Shown: positions 34,232 through 42,147 of the stretch, piece by piece
Layout: each line of letters begins with the position of its first letter
How positions within the stretch are numbered: the stretch's first letter is position 1
Source: DATLYF01 sp035575095
GTDB taxonomy: Bacteria > Pseudomonadota > Gammaproteobacteria > Competibacterales > Competibacteraceae
Length of the DNA: 62,747 nucleotides
Assembly: GCA_035575095.1 (NCBI GenBank)
Contig: DATLYF010000106.1
Location: 1 to 62,747, forward strand
Direction of reading: 5' to 3'
Notes under the pieces: model-generated
Databases searched by the model: none
Told to the model about the DNA's origin: nothing
Seen by the model: the letters and a program-made list of their open reading frames with translations, nothing else
Position numbers and translations under genes: made by a program

Positions 34232-35734
34232 TCAATCGTCGCCGAACTTGATGCCCTGCGCCAGCGGCAGCTCGCGCGAATAGTTGATGGTGTTGGTGGC
34301 GCGGCGCATGTACGCCTTCCACGCATCCGAGCCCGATTCGCGGCCGCCGCCGGTCTCCTTCTCGCCGCCGAAGGCGCCGCCGATCTCGGCGCCCGAGGTG
34401 CCGATGTTGACGTTGGCGATGCCGCAGTCCGAGCCGCTCGCCGACAGGAAGGTCTCGGCCTCGCGCAGATCGGTGGTGAAGATCGCCGAAGACAGGCCTT
34501 GCGGCACGGCGTTGTGCAGCGCGATGGCCTCGTCCAGCGTGCGATAGTCCATCACGTAGAGGATCGGGGCGAAGGTCTCGCGACAGACGATCTCGCTCTG
34601 CCCGGGCATCTCCACCAGCGCCGGGGTCACGTAATAGGCATTCGGATAGCGCTCGGCCAGCACGCGTTCGCCGCCGAACACCTGACCGCCCGCGGCGCGC
34701 GCGGCTTCCAGCGCCGCCTGCATCGCCTCGTAGGCATGCCCGTCGACCAACGGGCCGAGCAGGGTGTCGGGCTCGAGCGGGCTGCCGATGCGCACGCTGG
34801 CGTAGGCCCGCTTCAGGCGCGCGACCAGTTCCGGGCGCACGCTCTCGTGCACGATCAGCCGGCGCGTGGTGGTACAGCGCTGGCCGGCAGTGCCGACCGC
34901 GCCGAACAGGATGGCGCGCACCGCCAGGTCGAGATCCGCCGAGGGGGCGACGATGATGGCATTGTTGCCGCCGAGTTCCAGCAGGCAGCGGCCGAAGCGG
35001 GCGGCGACGCGCGGGCCGACCTCGCGGCCCATGCGCGTCGAGCCGGTGGCCGACAGCAGGGCGATGCGCGCATCGTCGACCAGCGCCGTACCCACCTCGC
35101 GGCCACCGATCAGCACCTGCGACAGATCCGCCGGAGCCTGAGCGAAGCGGGCCGCGGCGCGCTCGAACAGCGCCTGAGCGGCGAGCGCGCTGAGCGGCGT
35201 CTTCTCCGAGGGCTTCCACACCACCGGATCGCCGCAGACGATGGCCAGGGCGAAGTTCCACGACCACACCGCCACCGGGAAGTTGAAGGCACTGATCACG
35301 CCGACCACGCCGAGCGGATGCCAGGTCTCCATCATGCGGTGGCCGGGGCGTTCCGAGGCGATGGTCAGGCCGTAGAGCTGGCGCGACAGACCGACCGCGA
35401 AGTCGCAGATGTCGATCATTTCCTGCACCTCGCCCTGACCTTCGGCGAGGATCTTGCCGGCCTCGAGCGAGACCAGCCGGCCTAAGGCTTCCTTGTGGGC
35501 GCGCAGCTCCTCGCCGAACAGGCGGATCAGCTCGCCGCGCTTGGGCGCCGGCACGCTGCGCCAGTGCAGGAAGGCTTGTTGAGCGCGGGCGATGGCCTGC
35601 GCCACCTGCTGCGGCGTGTGCTCGGGCACGCGGCCGAGTTCGGCGCCGTCCACCGGCGAGCGCGCGACCAGCGAGCCGCCGCGGTAGGCGCTGGGCGCAA
35701 CGCCGAGGGACTGCATCAATTTTTCGATCTGCAT
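34232..35734 (-). CDS. amaB: ALDH7-type aldehyde dehydrogenase (L-aminoadipate-semialdehyde / piperideine-6-carboxylate dehydrogenase)
   Basis: A 500-residue NAD-linked dehydrogenase close to the ALDH7 (antiquitin) group, which oxidises alpha-aminoadipate semialdehyde in lysine breakdown. Signatures are SERPGHRMMETWHPLGVVGV, SAFNFPVAVWSWN, the general-base Glu in LLELGGNNAIIV, the catalytic Cys in GTAGQRCTTTRR, and GGAFGGEKETGGGRESGSDA. AGGAGA lies ahead of the ATG. It is 75 bp after an XRE-cupin regulator and probably in its operon. No other lysine-degradation gene is in the window, so the exact substrate is inferred from family. Confidence 0.88.
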   Translation of the reverse strand: MQIEKLMQSLGVAPSAYRGGSLVARSPVDGAELGRVPEHTPQQVAQAIARAQQAFLHWRSVPAPKRGELIRLFGEELRAHKEALGRLVSLEAGKILAEGQGEVQEMIDICDFAVGLSRQLYGLTIASERPGHRMMETWHPLGVVGVISAFNFPVAVWSWNFALAIVCGDPVVWKPSEKTPLSALAAQALFERAAARFAQAPADLSQVLIGGREVGTALVDDARIALLSATGSTRMGREVGPRVAARFGRCLLELGGNNAIIVAPSADLDLAVRAILFGAVGTAGQRCTTTRRLIVHESVRPELVARLKRAYASVRIGSPLEPDTLLGPLVDGHAYEAMQAALEAARAAGGQVFGGERVLAERYPNAYYVTPALVEMPGQSEIVCRETFAPILYVMDYRTLDEAIALHNAVPQGLSSAIFTTDLREAETFLSASGSDCGIANVNIGTSGAEIGGAFGGEKETGGGRESGSDAWKAYMRRATNTINYSRELPLAQGIKFGDD

Positions 35735-35809
35735 GACGGTTCTCCTGGAGGTTGGAGGAGTGAGCGTGGGCGCGTTACGCGGTGCTGCCGGCGCGCCGTA
35801 GAGTCGCTG

Positions 35810-36424
35810 TCAGGGTGATGGCTCGCCGGTGTTGCGCAGGCTCTGGGGGTGGGTGCTGATCCACAGCACTTCGGCATCCTCCGGGCCGATACTGATCACC
35901 TGGTGGCCCATGCGGCTGTCGATGTAGAAGCAGTCGCCGGGTCCGAGCCGCACCGGCTGGTAGCACTCGGTATGCAGCTCGATCTCGCCGGCGAGCACGT
36001 AGACGAATTCCTCGCCCTGATGCCGGCTCCAGTCCTCGAACTCGCTGAACGAGCGCGCCCGGACCCGGCTGCGGAACGGCATCATGCGCTTGCGCGAGAG
36101 TTCGGCGCACAGCAGCTCGTGGTGATAATAAGGCGTCAGGTGCGGCTGTCCCTGGCCGCGGCGGCACACGCTGCGCCGCCCGCTGCCCATGGCCTGGTGC
36201 GGTGCGGCGAACAGTTCGGCCACATCCACGCCGAGGCCATCGGCGAGTTTGAGCAGAGCATCGTAGGTCGGCGACATCAGCCCATTCTCGATCTTCGACA
36301 GAGTAGAGCGGGCCAATCCGGTGGCCTGGCTGGTCTGCTCCAGGGTCCAGCCGCGTGCGCTGCGCAGCGCGCGCAAGCGCTGACCGAGGGCCGATTCGGC
36401 GGTGAGGGGGGAGGCCGAGTTCAT
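35810..36424 (-). CDS. XRE-family regulator with cupin domain, upstream of the aldehyde dehydrogenase
   Basis: A 204-residue regulator with helix-turn-helix at about residues 12-70 (RSARGWTLEQTSQATGLARS, LSKIENGLMSPTYDALLKLA) and a cupin barrel (QGEEFVYVLAGEIELHTECY, LGPGDCFYIDSRMGHQVI). It differs from the regulator at 20995-21621 but has the same design. The ATG at 36424 has no ribosome site: the -10 box TATAAT ends only 7 nt before it, so the mRNA is probably leaderless. A perfect palindrome lies in the promoter. Confidence 0.9.
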   Translation of the reverse strand: MNSASPLTAESALGQRLRALRSARGWTLEQTSQATGLARSTLSKIENGLMSPTYDALLKLADGLGVDVAELFAAPHQAMGSGRRSVCRRGQGQPHLTPYYHHELLCAELSRKRMMPFRSRVRARSFSEFEDWSRHQGEEFVYVLAGEIELHTECYQPVRLGPGDCFYIDSRMGHQVISIGPEDAEVLWISTHPQSLRNTGEPSP

Positions 36425-36431
36425 GTTGCCA

Positions 36432-36440
36432 ATTATAGCA
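36432..36440 (-). promoter_or_regulatory. Extended -10 promoter giving a leaderless mRNA
   Basis: On the minus strand TGCTATAAT is a perfect extended -10 element. With 7 nt between the last T of the box and the ATG at 36424, transcription should begin at or within 1-2 nt of the start codon. Confidence 0.65.
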
Positions 36441-36442
36441 CA

Positions 36443-36462
36443 ATATTTCCTATAGGAAATAT
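36443..36462. promoter_or_regulatory. Perfect 20-bp palindromic operator
   Basis: ATATTTCCTATAGGAAATAT equals its own reverse complement. It occupies the -15 to -35 zone of the promoter at 36432-36440, so a bound dimer would block RNA polymerase. The most likely ligand is the XRE-cupin protein encoded directly downstream. Confidence 0.7.
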
Positions 36463-36515
36463 CAAGGAGGCTACGTCGGGTTAGGACCCGGCCGGCAGGG
36501 CAGGGGGATGAGGTA

Positions 36516-37310
36516 TCAGCCGCCCGCTGTGAGGCGTTCGTAAAGGGCAGTGATGTCGTCCATGCGCTTGAGGATCTTGTCTGCCGACATCACCACCAGC
36601 AGCGGAATGAACTGCTTGCCTTGCTCCAGGTTGAAGGCCTGTTCGAACACTCCCCACTCGAGCGCCACCTCGTCTAGCGCCTGACGAATCTCCGGGGTGT
36701 TGTCCGGCGTCTGGCGCAGCTCGACCAGGGCGCCGCGGAACTCCAGCCGCGCTTGCTCCAGCTCCTCGCGCAGCGCGGCGCTGTTCAAGCCCCAGGCGAG
36801 CAGCAGGTAGTTCTTGGTGATACGCTGGGAGAGCATGCGCTGGCGGCCGGAGACGTTTACCAGCCGGGCCGTCGGTGTGCCAGCCCAATCCTGGAGCATC
36901 AGCACCACCTTGTGGCAAGCGCGCAGCAGCTCCTCGCTCTGGGTCGCCAGCCAGAGCGCGCCGTCTCGGCTCGGGGTAACGCTAGCCGCATCGCGGAATG
37001 GCTGCCACAGCCGTTCTACCTCGCCCAGCGCAGCCTTGATCTCGGGGGTGGGGGCGCGCTCGTGCAGGATAGTGAGCTGTTGGTCGAACAGGGCAATGGC
37101 CTGACCCAGGGCCAGCGTGGCCTGAGCCGTCTGCACGTCCTGGCCGATCCCGGCGTAGAGGGCGACGATGCGCTGGGAGAGCATGCGCTGGCGGCCGGCG
37201 ATGTTGAGGGTCTCGGCCAGGCTGGGTTCGGCGGCGCGCGCCCAGGCGGGTGCCAGCACGATGAGCAATAGGCCAAACAGCAGGATACGGAAGCGTGAAT
37301 GAGGAGCCAT
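36516..37310 (-). CDS. Periplasmic protein with two PilJ-type sensor repeats
   Basis: A 264-residue exported protein. A signal peptide (about 1-26, ARA-AE) is followed by two copies of the type IV pili chemoreceptor amino-terminal domain: LNIAGRQRMLSQRIVALY at the first and VNVSGRQRMLSQRITKNYLL at the second. In PilJ and NarX-like receptors this GRQRMLSQR helix senses ligands outside the inner membrane. This protein has no transmembrane signalling part, so it is a free-standing sensor or binding protein. AAGGAA precedes the ATG at 37310; upstream in-frame sequence reads like non-coding DNA. Ligand and partner are unknown. Confidence 0.82.
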   Translation of the reverse strand: MAPHSRFRILLFGLLLIVLAPAWARAAEPSLAETLNIAGRQRMLSQRIVALYAGIGQDVQTAQATLALGQAIALFDQQLTILHERAPTPEIKAALGEVERLWQPFRDAASVTPSRDGALWLATQSEELLRACHKVVLMLQDWAGTPTARLVNVSGRQRMLSQRITKNYLLLAWGLNSAALREELEQARLEFRGALVELRQTPDNTPEIRQALDEVALEWGVFEQAFNLEQGKQFIPLLVVMSADKILKRMDDITALYERLTAGG

Positions 37311-37498
37311 GGTCGTTGTTTCCTTCTTCCCTTGGGTCGTCGAAAGCGGGCATCCCATGCTCGGCTGCGCGAGTCGAGGTCTGCCTTGATGCGCGTCAAG
37401 CAAGAACCGGTCCCGGTTCAAGCGCCGTTCATCTTGCCGCGCGTAGGGTAAAGACCATCGCCGGGTGCGACCCGGAGCTATGATGTGAGGAGACTGCG

Positions 37499-37717
37499 AT
37501 GCGTAAACTCTGGTGGATCGCCCTGTTGGGCAGCGCCCTGGCCCTGAGTGCCTGTTCCAAGTCGGAGGAAGGTGAGGGCAAGACCTCGGCGGCGCCTGCC
37601 CAGGAGCAGACGGCGCCGCAGCCGCCGGCCCCGGCTCCGCAGACGAGCCAGCCGGCCCAGCCGCCGCAGCCGCCGCAGCAGCCGCCGGCCAGCAGCCAGC
37701 CCCAACCGTCGAGTTGA
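37499..37717 (+). CDS. Small Pro/Gln-rich lipoprotein
   Basis: A 72-residue predicted lipoprotein. The signal ends in lipobox LSAC (Cys19), and the mature part is almost entirely Pro, Gln, Ala and Ser (PQPPAPAPQ, PPQPPQQPPA). GAGGAG lies 6 nt before the ATG, and a strong terminator follows 14 bp after the stop, so it is a real single-gene unit. Function unknown. It is divergent from the PilJ-like gene. Confidence 0.75.
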   Translation: MRKLWWIALLGSALALSACSKSEEGEGKTSAAPAQEQTAPQPPAPAPQTSQPAQPPQPPQQPPASSQPQPSS

Positions 37718-37731
37718 TGACATTGGCCATC

Positions 37732-37765
37732 AAACCCGCCGCCGGCTCCACCGGCGGCGGGTTTT
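37732..37765 (+). terminator. Strong intrinsic terminator after the small lipoprotein
   Basis: AAACCCGCCGCCGG and CCGGCGGCGGGTTT form a perfect 14-bp stem with a CTCCA loop, followed by a T tract. It can also serve the rubredoxin reductase gene that ends at 37781 on the other strand. Confidence 0.85.
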
Positions 37766-37780
37766 CGTTGTCTGCAGCGG

Positions 37781-38938
37781 TTATGCCAGCAGTGGCGGCA
37801 GCAGCCTGGTGAGCGCCTGCTTCTCGGCACTGGCGGCGCCGCTCAAAGCGAAGCCCAGCAACTCTCCGCCGCTTCCCAGGAAGCGGGCGCGCATGCCGCC
37901 GTCTACGGCTTCGCACTGCCATTGGCCCGCGGCCCCAGGCGCCGGCGGCGCGACCACGGTGGGATGGGAGAAGGTTTTGACCACCACCGGCATGGCCGGG
38001 TAGACCACCGGCGTAGGCGTGCCCGCCAGGGTCTGGGCCAAGGCCCGGCCGGCGTGCATGATGGGCATGACATAAGGCAGCACCAGACCCGCCACCTCGG
38101 CGCAATCGCCCAGGGCATAGACATTTTCCGTCGAAGTGGCGAGCAGCCGGTCCACCAGGATGCCGCGACCGACCTCCAGACCGGCCTTGGCCGCCAGGGC
38201 GGTGCGTGGCTTCAGTCCCACCGCCGACAGCACCAGGTCGGCCTCCAGTTCCTCGCCGTCCTGCAGATGCAGGCGGTAGCCCTCGCTGTCGCGCCGATCC
38301 CGCTCCACCTTGTCCACGGCGTTGTCCAGTCGCCAGTCCACGCCGTGGGCGGCCAGCGCCCGTTGCAGGTCACGCCCCAACGGCTCCGGCACCAGCCTGG
38401 AGAGCGGCCAGGGGGCGGGGTCGATCACCGTCACCCGATAGCCGCCGGCGACGGCCAGATCGTTGGCAAACTCGCAGCCGATCAGTCCGGCGCCCAGGAT
38501 CACTACCTGGCGCTTGCCCTCCAGCCGGGCGCGGAAGGTGGTGTAGTCCTGCAGGCTATTCACCGATAGCACCCCCTGTGCCCCGTCCCCGGCCAGAGGC
38601 AGGCGGATCGGGTCGGCGCCTACCGCTAGCACCAACCGGGAATAGCGCAGTACGCCCGCATCGCAGCGCAGCTGACGCGCCGCGGGTTCGATGGCGCTGA
38701 CCGTGGTGTGGTGCAGGATGCGGGCGTGCAACTGCGCTACCATCTGCGCGCGGGAAGCGTTAATCAGGGTATCCGGGCCCTTGCCCTGCTTGAAGGCGTT
38801 GGACAGGTTGGGCTTGGAGTAGAAGTGACCGTCGTCGGCGCAGATCAGGGTGAGGGGGCTTGCGGCGTCCAGCTTGCGCAGTTCGCGGGCCACGGTATAG
38901 CCGGCCAGGCCGCTGCCGATGATGATGATGGGGTCCAT
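37781..38938 (-). CDS. rubB: Rubredoxin-NAD(+) reductase-like FAD protein
   Basis: A 385-residue FAD/NAD-dependent reductase. The first Rossmann motif is IIIIGSGLAGYTVARELRKL, with DDGHFYSKPNLSNAF, a second GXGXXG VVILGAGLIGCEFA, and VYALGDCAEVAGLVLPYV near the end. This pattern matches the rubredoxin reductases that pass electrons to rubredoxin for alkane hydroxylation or oxidative stress defence. No rubredoxin gene is beside it or elsewhere in the window. It is divergent from purE. Confidence 0.85.
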   Translation of the reverse strand: MDPIIIIGSGLAGYTVARELRKLDAASPLTLICADDGHFYSKPNLSNAFKQGKGPDTLINASRAQMVAQLHARILHHTTVSAIEPAARQLRCDAGVLRYSRLVLAVGADPIRLPLAGDGAQGVLSVNSLQDYTTFRARLEGKRQVVILGAGLIGCEFANDLAVAGGYRVTVIDPAPWPLSRLVPEPLGRDLQRALAAHGVDWRLDNAVDKVERDRRDSEGYRLHLQDGEELEADLVLSAVGLKPRTALAAKAGLEVGRGILVDRLLATSTENVYALGDCAEVAGLVLPYVMPIMHAGRALAQTLAGTPTPVVYPAMPVVVKTFSHPTVVAPPAPGAAGQWQCEAVDGGMRARFLGSGGELLGFALSGAASAEKQALTRLLPPLLA

Positions 38939-39045
38939 AAGGGTTTCGGGTTGGGCTCGGTAACAGGGTATGCGAAGATTGCGCAGCCATTTGGGATTAT
39001 CCCCGCCCCTGCCGGGCGGGTAAACAATCGAGGTCGTGCCACGCG

Positions 39046-39552
39046 ATGTCTGAGAACACCAAACCCCTGGTCGGGCTGATCATGGGCTCCCGCTCCGACT
39101 GGAGCACCCTGGAGCACGCCGCCATCACCCTGGAGCAACTGGGCGTGCCCTTCGAGGTGCGGGTGGTATCGGCCCACCGCACCCCCGATCTGCTGTTCGA
39201 ATACGCCCAGGATGCCGAGGCGCGCGGGCTGGAGGTGATCATCGCCGGCGCCGGCGGCGCCGCCCATCTGCCGGGCATGGTCGCTGCCAAGACGGTGCTG
39301 CCGGTGCTGGGCGTGCCGGTGCAGTCCCAGGCCCTGAACGGCCTCGATTCCCTGCTTTCCATCGTGCAGATGCCGGGCGGCATTGCGGTGGGTACCCTGG
39401 CCATCGGCAAGGCTGGAGCGATCAACGCTGCCCTGCTGGCGGCGTCCATGCTGGGCAACAAATATCCGCCGCTGCGTGAGGCGGTGCGCGCTTTCCGCAC
39501 ACGCCAGACCGCGGCGGTGCTGGCCGATCCCGACCCGAGGCGCGCGCCATGA
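39046..39552 (+). CDS. purE: N5-carboxyaminoimidazole ribonucleotide mutase
   Basis: PurE (class I) moves the carboxyl group of N5-CAIR to carbon 4 in purine synthesis. LIMGSRSDWSTLEHA, VVSAHRTPD (active-site His) and GAGGAAHLPGM are diagnostic. Its 168 residues are normal. The stop codon overlaps the purK start by 4 bp. Confidence 0.97.
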   Translation: MSENTKPLVGLIMGSRSDWSTLEHAAITLEQLGVPFEVRVVSAHRTPDLLFEYAQDAEARGLEVIIAGAGGAAHLPGMVAAKTVLPVLGVPVQSQALNGLDSLLSIVQMPGGIAVGTLAIGKAGAINAALLAASMLGNKYPPLREAVRAFRTRQTAAVLADPDPRRAP

Positions 39553-40628
39553 GGGTGGGCATCGTCGGTGGCGGCCAGCTGGCGCGCATGCTGGCTCTGG
39601 CCGGTTATCCGCTGGGACTGCGTTTCCTGATCCTGGAGCCGGCGCCGGATGCCTGCGCCGGCCAGGTGGCGCCGCTGCTGGTGGGGGCCTACGACGATCC
39701 GCAGCGCCTGGCCGAGCTGGCCGCCCAAGTGGAGGTGGTTACCTTCGACTTCGAGAACGTGCCGGCCGCCGCCGCCGAGATCCTGGCCGCACGGGTGCCG
39801 GTGTACCCGCCGCCGCGGGCGCTGGCCGTGGCTCAGGACCGGCTCTCCGAGAAGATTCTGTTCCGCGAGCTGGGCGTGCCTACCCCGCCGTTCCAGGCGG
39901 TGGACTCGCTGCTCGAGCTGCGTGCGGCGGTGGCCGAGATCGGGCTGCCGGCGGTGCTCAAGACCCGGCGTCTGGGTTACGACGGCAAAGGCCAGCGCGT
40001 GTTGCGCGAGGCCGACGATGTCGAGCCGGCCTGGCAGGCGCTGGGCGGGGTGCCACTGATCCTGGAGGGATTCGTGCCGTTCCGCCGCGAGGTATCGATC
40101 ATCGCCGCGCGCGGCCGCGATGGCGCGCTGGCCTTCTACCCCCTCACCGAGAACCGCCACGAGGGCGGCATCCTGCGTCTGTCGCGCGCTCCCTGCACCG
40201 CCCGGGAGCTGGAGACCCAAGCCCGCGACTGCGCCCGCCGGCTGCTGGAGCGGCTGGACTACGTCGGCGTATTGGCCATCGAGTTCTTCGAGCTGGACGG
40301 CGAGCTGATGGCCAACGAGATGGCGCCGCGCGTGCACAACTCTGGCCACTGGACCATCGAAGGCGCCGAGACCAGCCAGTTCGAGAATCACCTGCGCGCG
40401 GTGTGCGGCCTGCCCTTGGGCAGCACCGCGGCGCGCGGGCATTGCGTCATGCTCAACTTCATCGGCGCGATGCCGGCGCGGGAGAGTTTTCTCGCCGTGC
40501 CTGGCGCTCATTACCACGACTATGGCAAGGAGCCGCGCGCCGGACGTAAGGTAGGGCACGGAACACTGCGAGCCGATGACGCGGCTGCGCTGGAGGCGGC
40601 GCTGGCGCGGCTCGGCGGCGCCGGCTAA
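39549..40628 (+). CDS. purK: N5-carboxyaminoimidazole ribonucleotide synthase
   Basis: PurK makes N5-CAIR from AIR, ATP and bicarbonate. It is an ATP-grasp enzyme of 359 residues: VGIVGGGQLARMLALAG at the start, TFDFENVP, KTRRLGYDGKGQRV in the ATP lid, and MANEMAPRVHNSGHWTIEGA near the metal site. It overlaps purE at ATGA and converges on oxyR with a 4-bp overlap of stop codons. Confidence 0.97.
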   Translation: MRVGIVGGGQLARMLALAGYPLGLRFLILEPAPDACAGQVAPLLVGAYDDPQRLAELAAQVEVVTFDFENVPAAAAEILAARVPVYPPPRALAVAQDRLSEKILFRELGVPTPPFQAVDSLLELRAAVAEIGLPAVLKTRRLGYDGKGQRVLREADDVEPAWQALGGVPLILEGFVPFRREVSIIAARGRDGALAFYPLTENRHEGGILRLSRAPCTARELETQARDCARRLLERLDYVGVLAIEFFELDGELMANEMAPRVHNSGHWTIEGAETSQFENHLRAVCGLPLGSTAARGHCVMLNFIGAMPARESFLAVPGAHYHDYGKEPRAGRKVGHGTLRADDAAALEAALARLGGAG

Positions 40629-41563
40629 CGCCCCGCCTCCAGCATCACCACCCCCTCGCCCAACGGACAGGCGCGCACCGCCTCGGCCAGCATCTGGATA
40701 GCCTTGGGCCGGGGGAAGCTCTTGCGCCAGGCCAAGGCCACGGTGCGTTTGGGTACAGGCTCGCGGAACGGGCGGATGCTGAGCAGCTCCCGTGGGTAGG
40801 GATAGCCGTTGACCGAGGTTTGCGGCAGCACAGTGACGCCCATGCCGGAGGCCACCATCAGGCGGATGGTCTCCAGCGAGCCGCCCTCCAGGGTCTTCTG
40901 CATGTTGTCGGAGGAGACGCTAGTGCGGTTGCACTCCGGGCAAACCTGCAGCACCTGGTCGCGAAAGCAGTGGCCGGCGCCGAGCAGCAGCAGATCCTCG
41001 TGCGACAGGGCGTGGGCGTCGATGGCTGGCTCCCGTTCCAGCGGGTGACCGGCCGGCATCACCACCACGAACGGTTCCTCGTACACCGGCTCGGTGAGGA
41101 TGCCCGGCTCGTCGAAGGGCAGGGACAGGATGATGACGTCCAGCTCGCCCTGCTTGAGCCGCTCGGAGAGGACCGCGGTGTAGTTCTCCTCGATCTGCAG
41201 CGGCATCTTCGGCGCCCGGCTGCGTAGCAGCGGGATCAGGTGCGGCAGCAGATAGGGGCCGATGGTGTAGATCACCCCCAGGCGCAGCATGCCGGACAGC
41301 TCGTCCTGGCCCTGTAGGGCGATCTGCGCAATGGCGGCGGCCTCCTCCAGCACGCGCTGCGCCTGCTCGACGATGCGCCGGCCGATGGGGGTGACGGTGA
41401 CCTCGCCGGGGCTGCGCTCGAACAGCACCACACCCAGCTCCTCCTCCAGCTTGCGCACCGCCACGCTCAGGGTGGGCTGGCTGACGAAGCAGGCCTCGGC
41501 GGCGCGGCCGAAGTGGCGTTCGCGGGCGACGGCGACGATGTAGCGCAGCTCGGTGAGGGTCAT
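40625..41563 (-). CDS. oxyR: Hydrogen peroxide-sensing LysR regulator OxyR
   Basis: A 312-residue LysR-type regulator. The helix-turn-helix is at residues 16-36 (HFGRAAEACFVSQPTLSVAV). GAGHCFRDQVLQVCPECN puts the two redox cysteines at 199 and 208, the same numbers as in E. coli OxyR, so disulfide sensing is expected. The ATG at 41563 (MTLTELRYIVAV) matches the family start; 50 further codons upstream are open but not OxyR-like, and the ribosome site is weak. It follows a small Cys-rich secreted protein by 88 bp on the same strand. Confidence 0.95.
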   Translation of the reverse strand: MTLTELRYIVAVARERHFGRAAEACFVSQPTLSVAVRKLEEELGVVLFERSPGEVTVTPIGRRIVEQAQRVLEEAAAIAQIALQGQDELSGMLRLGVIYTIGPYLLPHLIPLLRSRAPKMPLQIEENYTAVLSERLKQGELDVIILSLPFDEPGILTEPVYEEPFVVVMPAGHPLEREPAIDAHALSHEDLLLLGAGHCFRDQVLQVCPECNRTSVSSDNMQKTLEGGSLETIRLMVASGMGVTVLPQTSVNGYPYPRELLSIRPFREPVPKRTVALAWRKSFPRPKAIQMLAEAVRACPLGEGVVMLEAGR

Positions 41564-41651
41564 GGGGCGAAAGGGGGGAGGTTCGATGGGGGTGCAGTGC
41601 ACCGCTGTGAGGGGACATCCGCCGCTCCGTGCGGGGGCATCCCGGGCGCAG

Positions 41652-41945
41652 TCAGATCTCGCACTGGTCTTCCGGGGGCGGGGCCAGGCACTTGCCGCAG
41701 CCGGCCTGCTCACCCTGCATCATGTTCTCGCAGGTGCCCCAAGTGCCTTTGGGAATGCCTTGGCTCTTGTCGGCGCTGCTGGCATCGCTGGCGACGCAGG
41801 CCCAGAGCTGATAGCAGGCGGGGAACTCGGTCAATGGCTGGCCGCGCTCCAGCCACTTGCCCTCGGTGGCGCTCGCGGCCGTTGCCGATAGTAACGCCAG
41901 AGCGGGCAACAGTGAGTAACGGGCGAAGCGGAACGCTTTTCTCAT
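41652..41945 (-). CDS. Small secreted Cys-rich protein upstream of oxyR
   Basis: A 97-residue exported protein: signal peptide (about 1-26, cleavage after ASA), then a short mature part with six cysteines (ACYQLWACV, GTWGTCENM, GCGKCLAPPPEDQCEI). Even Cys number and export suggest disulfides or metal binding in the periplasm. AGGAG lies 9 nt before the ATG. It may be co-transcribed with oxyR. No family recognised. Confidence 0.7.
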   Translation of the reverse strand: MRKAFRFARYSLLPALALLSATAASATEGKWLERGQPLTEFPACYQLWACVASDASSADKSQGIPKGTWGTCENMMQGEQAGCGKCLAPPPEDQCEI

Positions 41946-42147
41946 TGTATGTCGACTCCTGTGGCGGTGACCCGATCAGGGTCTCCGAAACATGTCAGGC
42001 TTTCCTTCCCCCTCAAAGCCGTGCAACAGAGCGCAAGACAGCACACGGCTCGCCGTGGTTGTGGATCGTAGCCGGTTTTCAGCGCTGCAACAACGCACCA
42101 CGCACGCCGGGTGTACCGTGCCGGTGGCAACAGCGGCGTGCAGTCGG

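Noticed and set aside
39002..39020. Hairpin CCCGCCC/GGGCGGG ahead of purE
   Set aside because: A 7-bp GC stem without a T run, and not placed to act on a start site. Such stems are frequent by chance in this composition.
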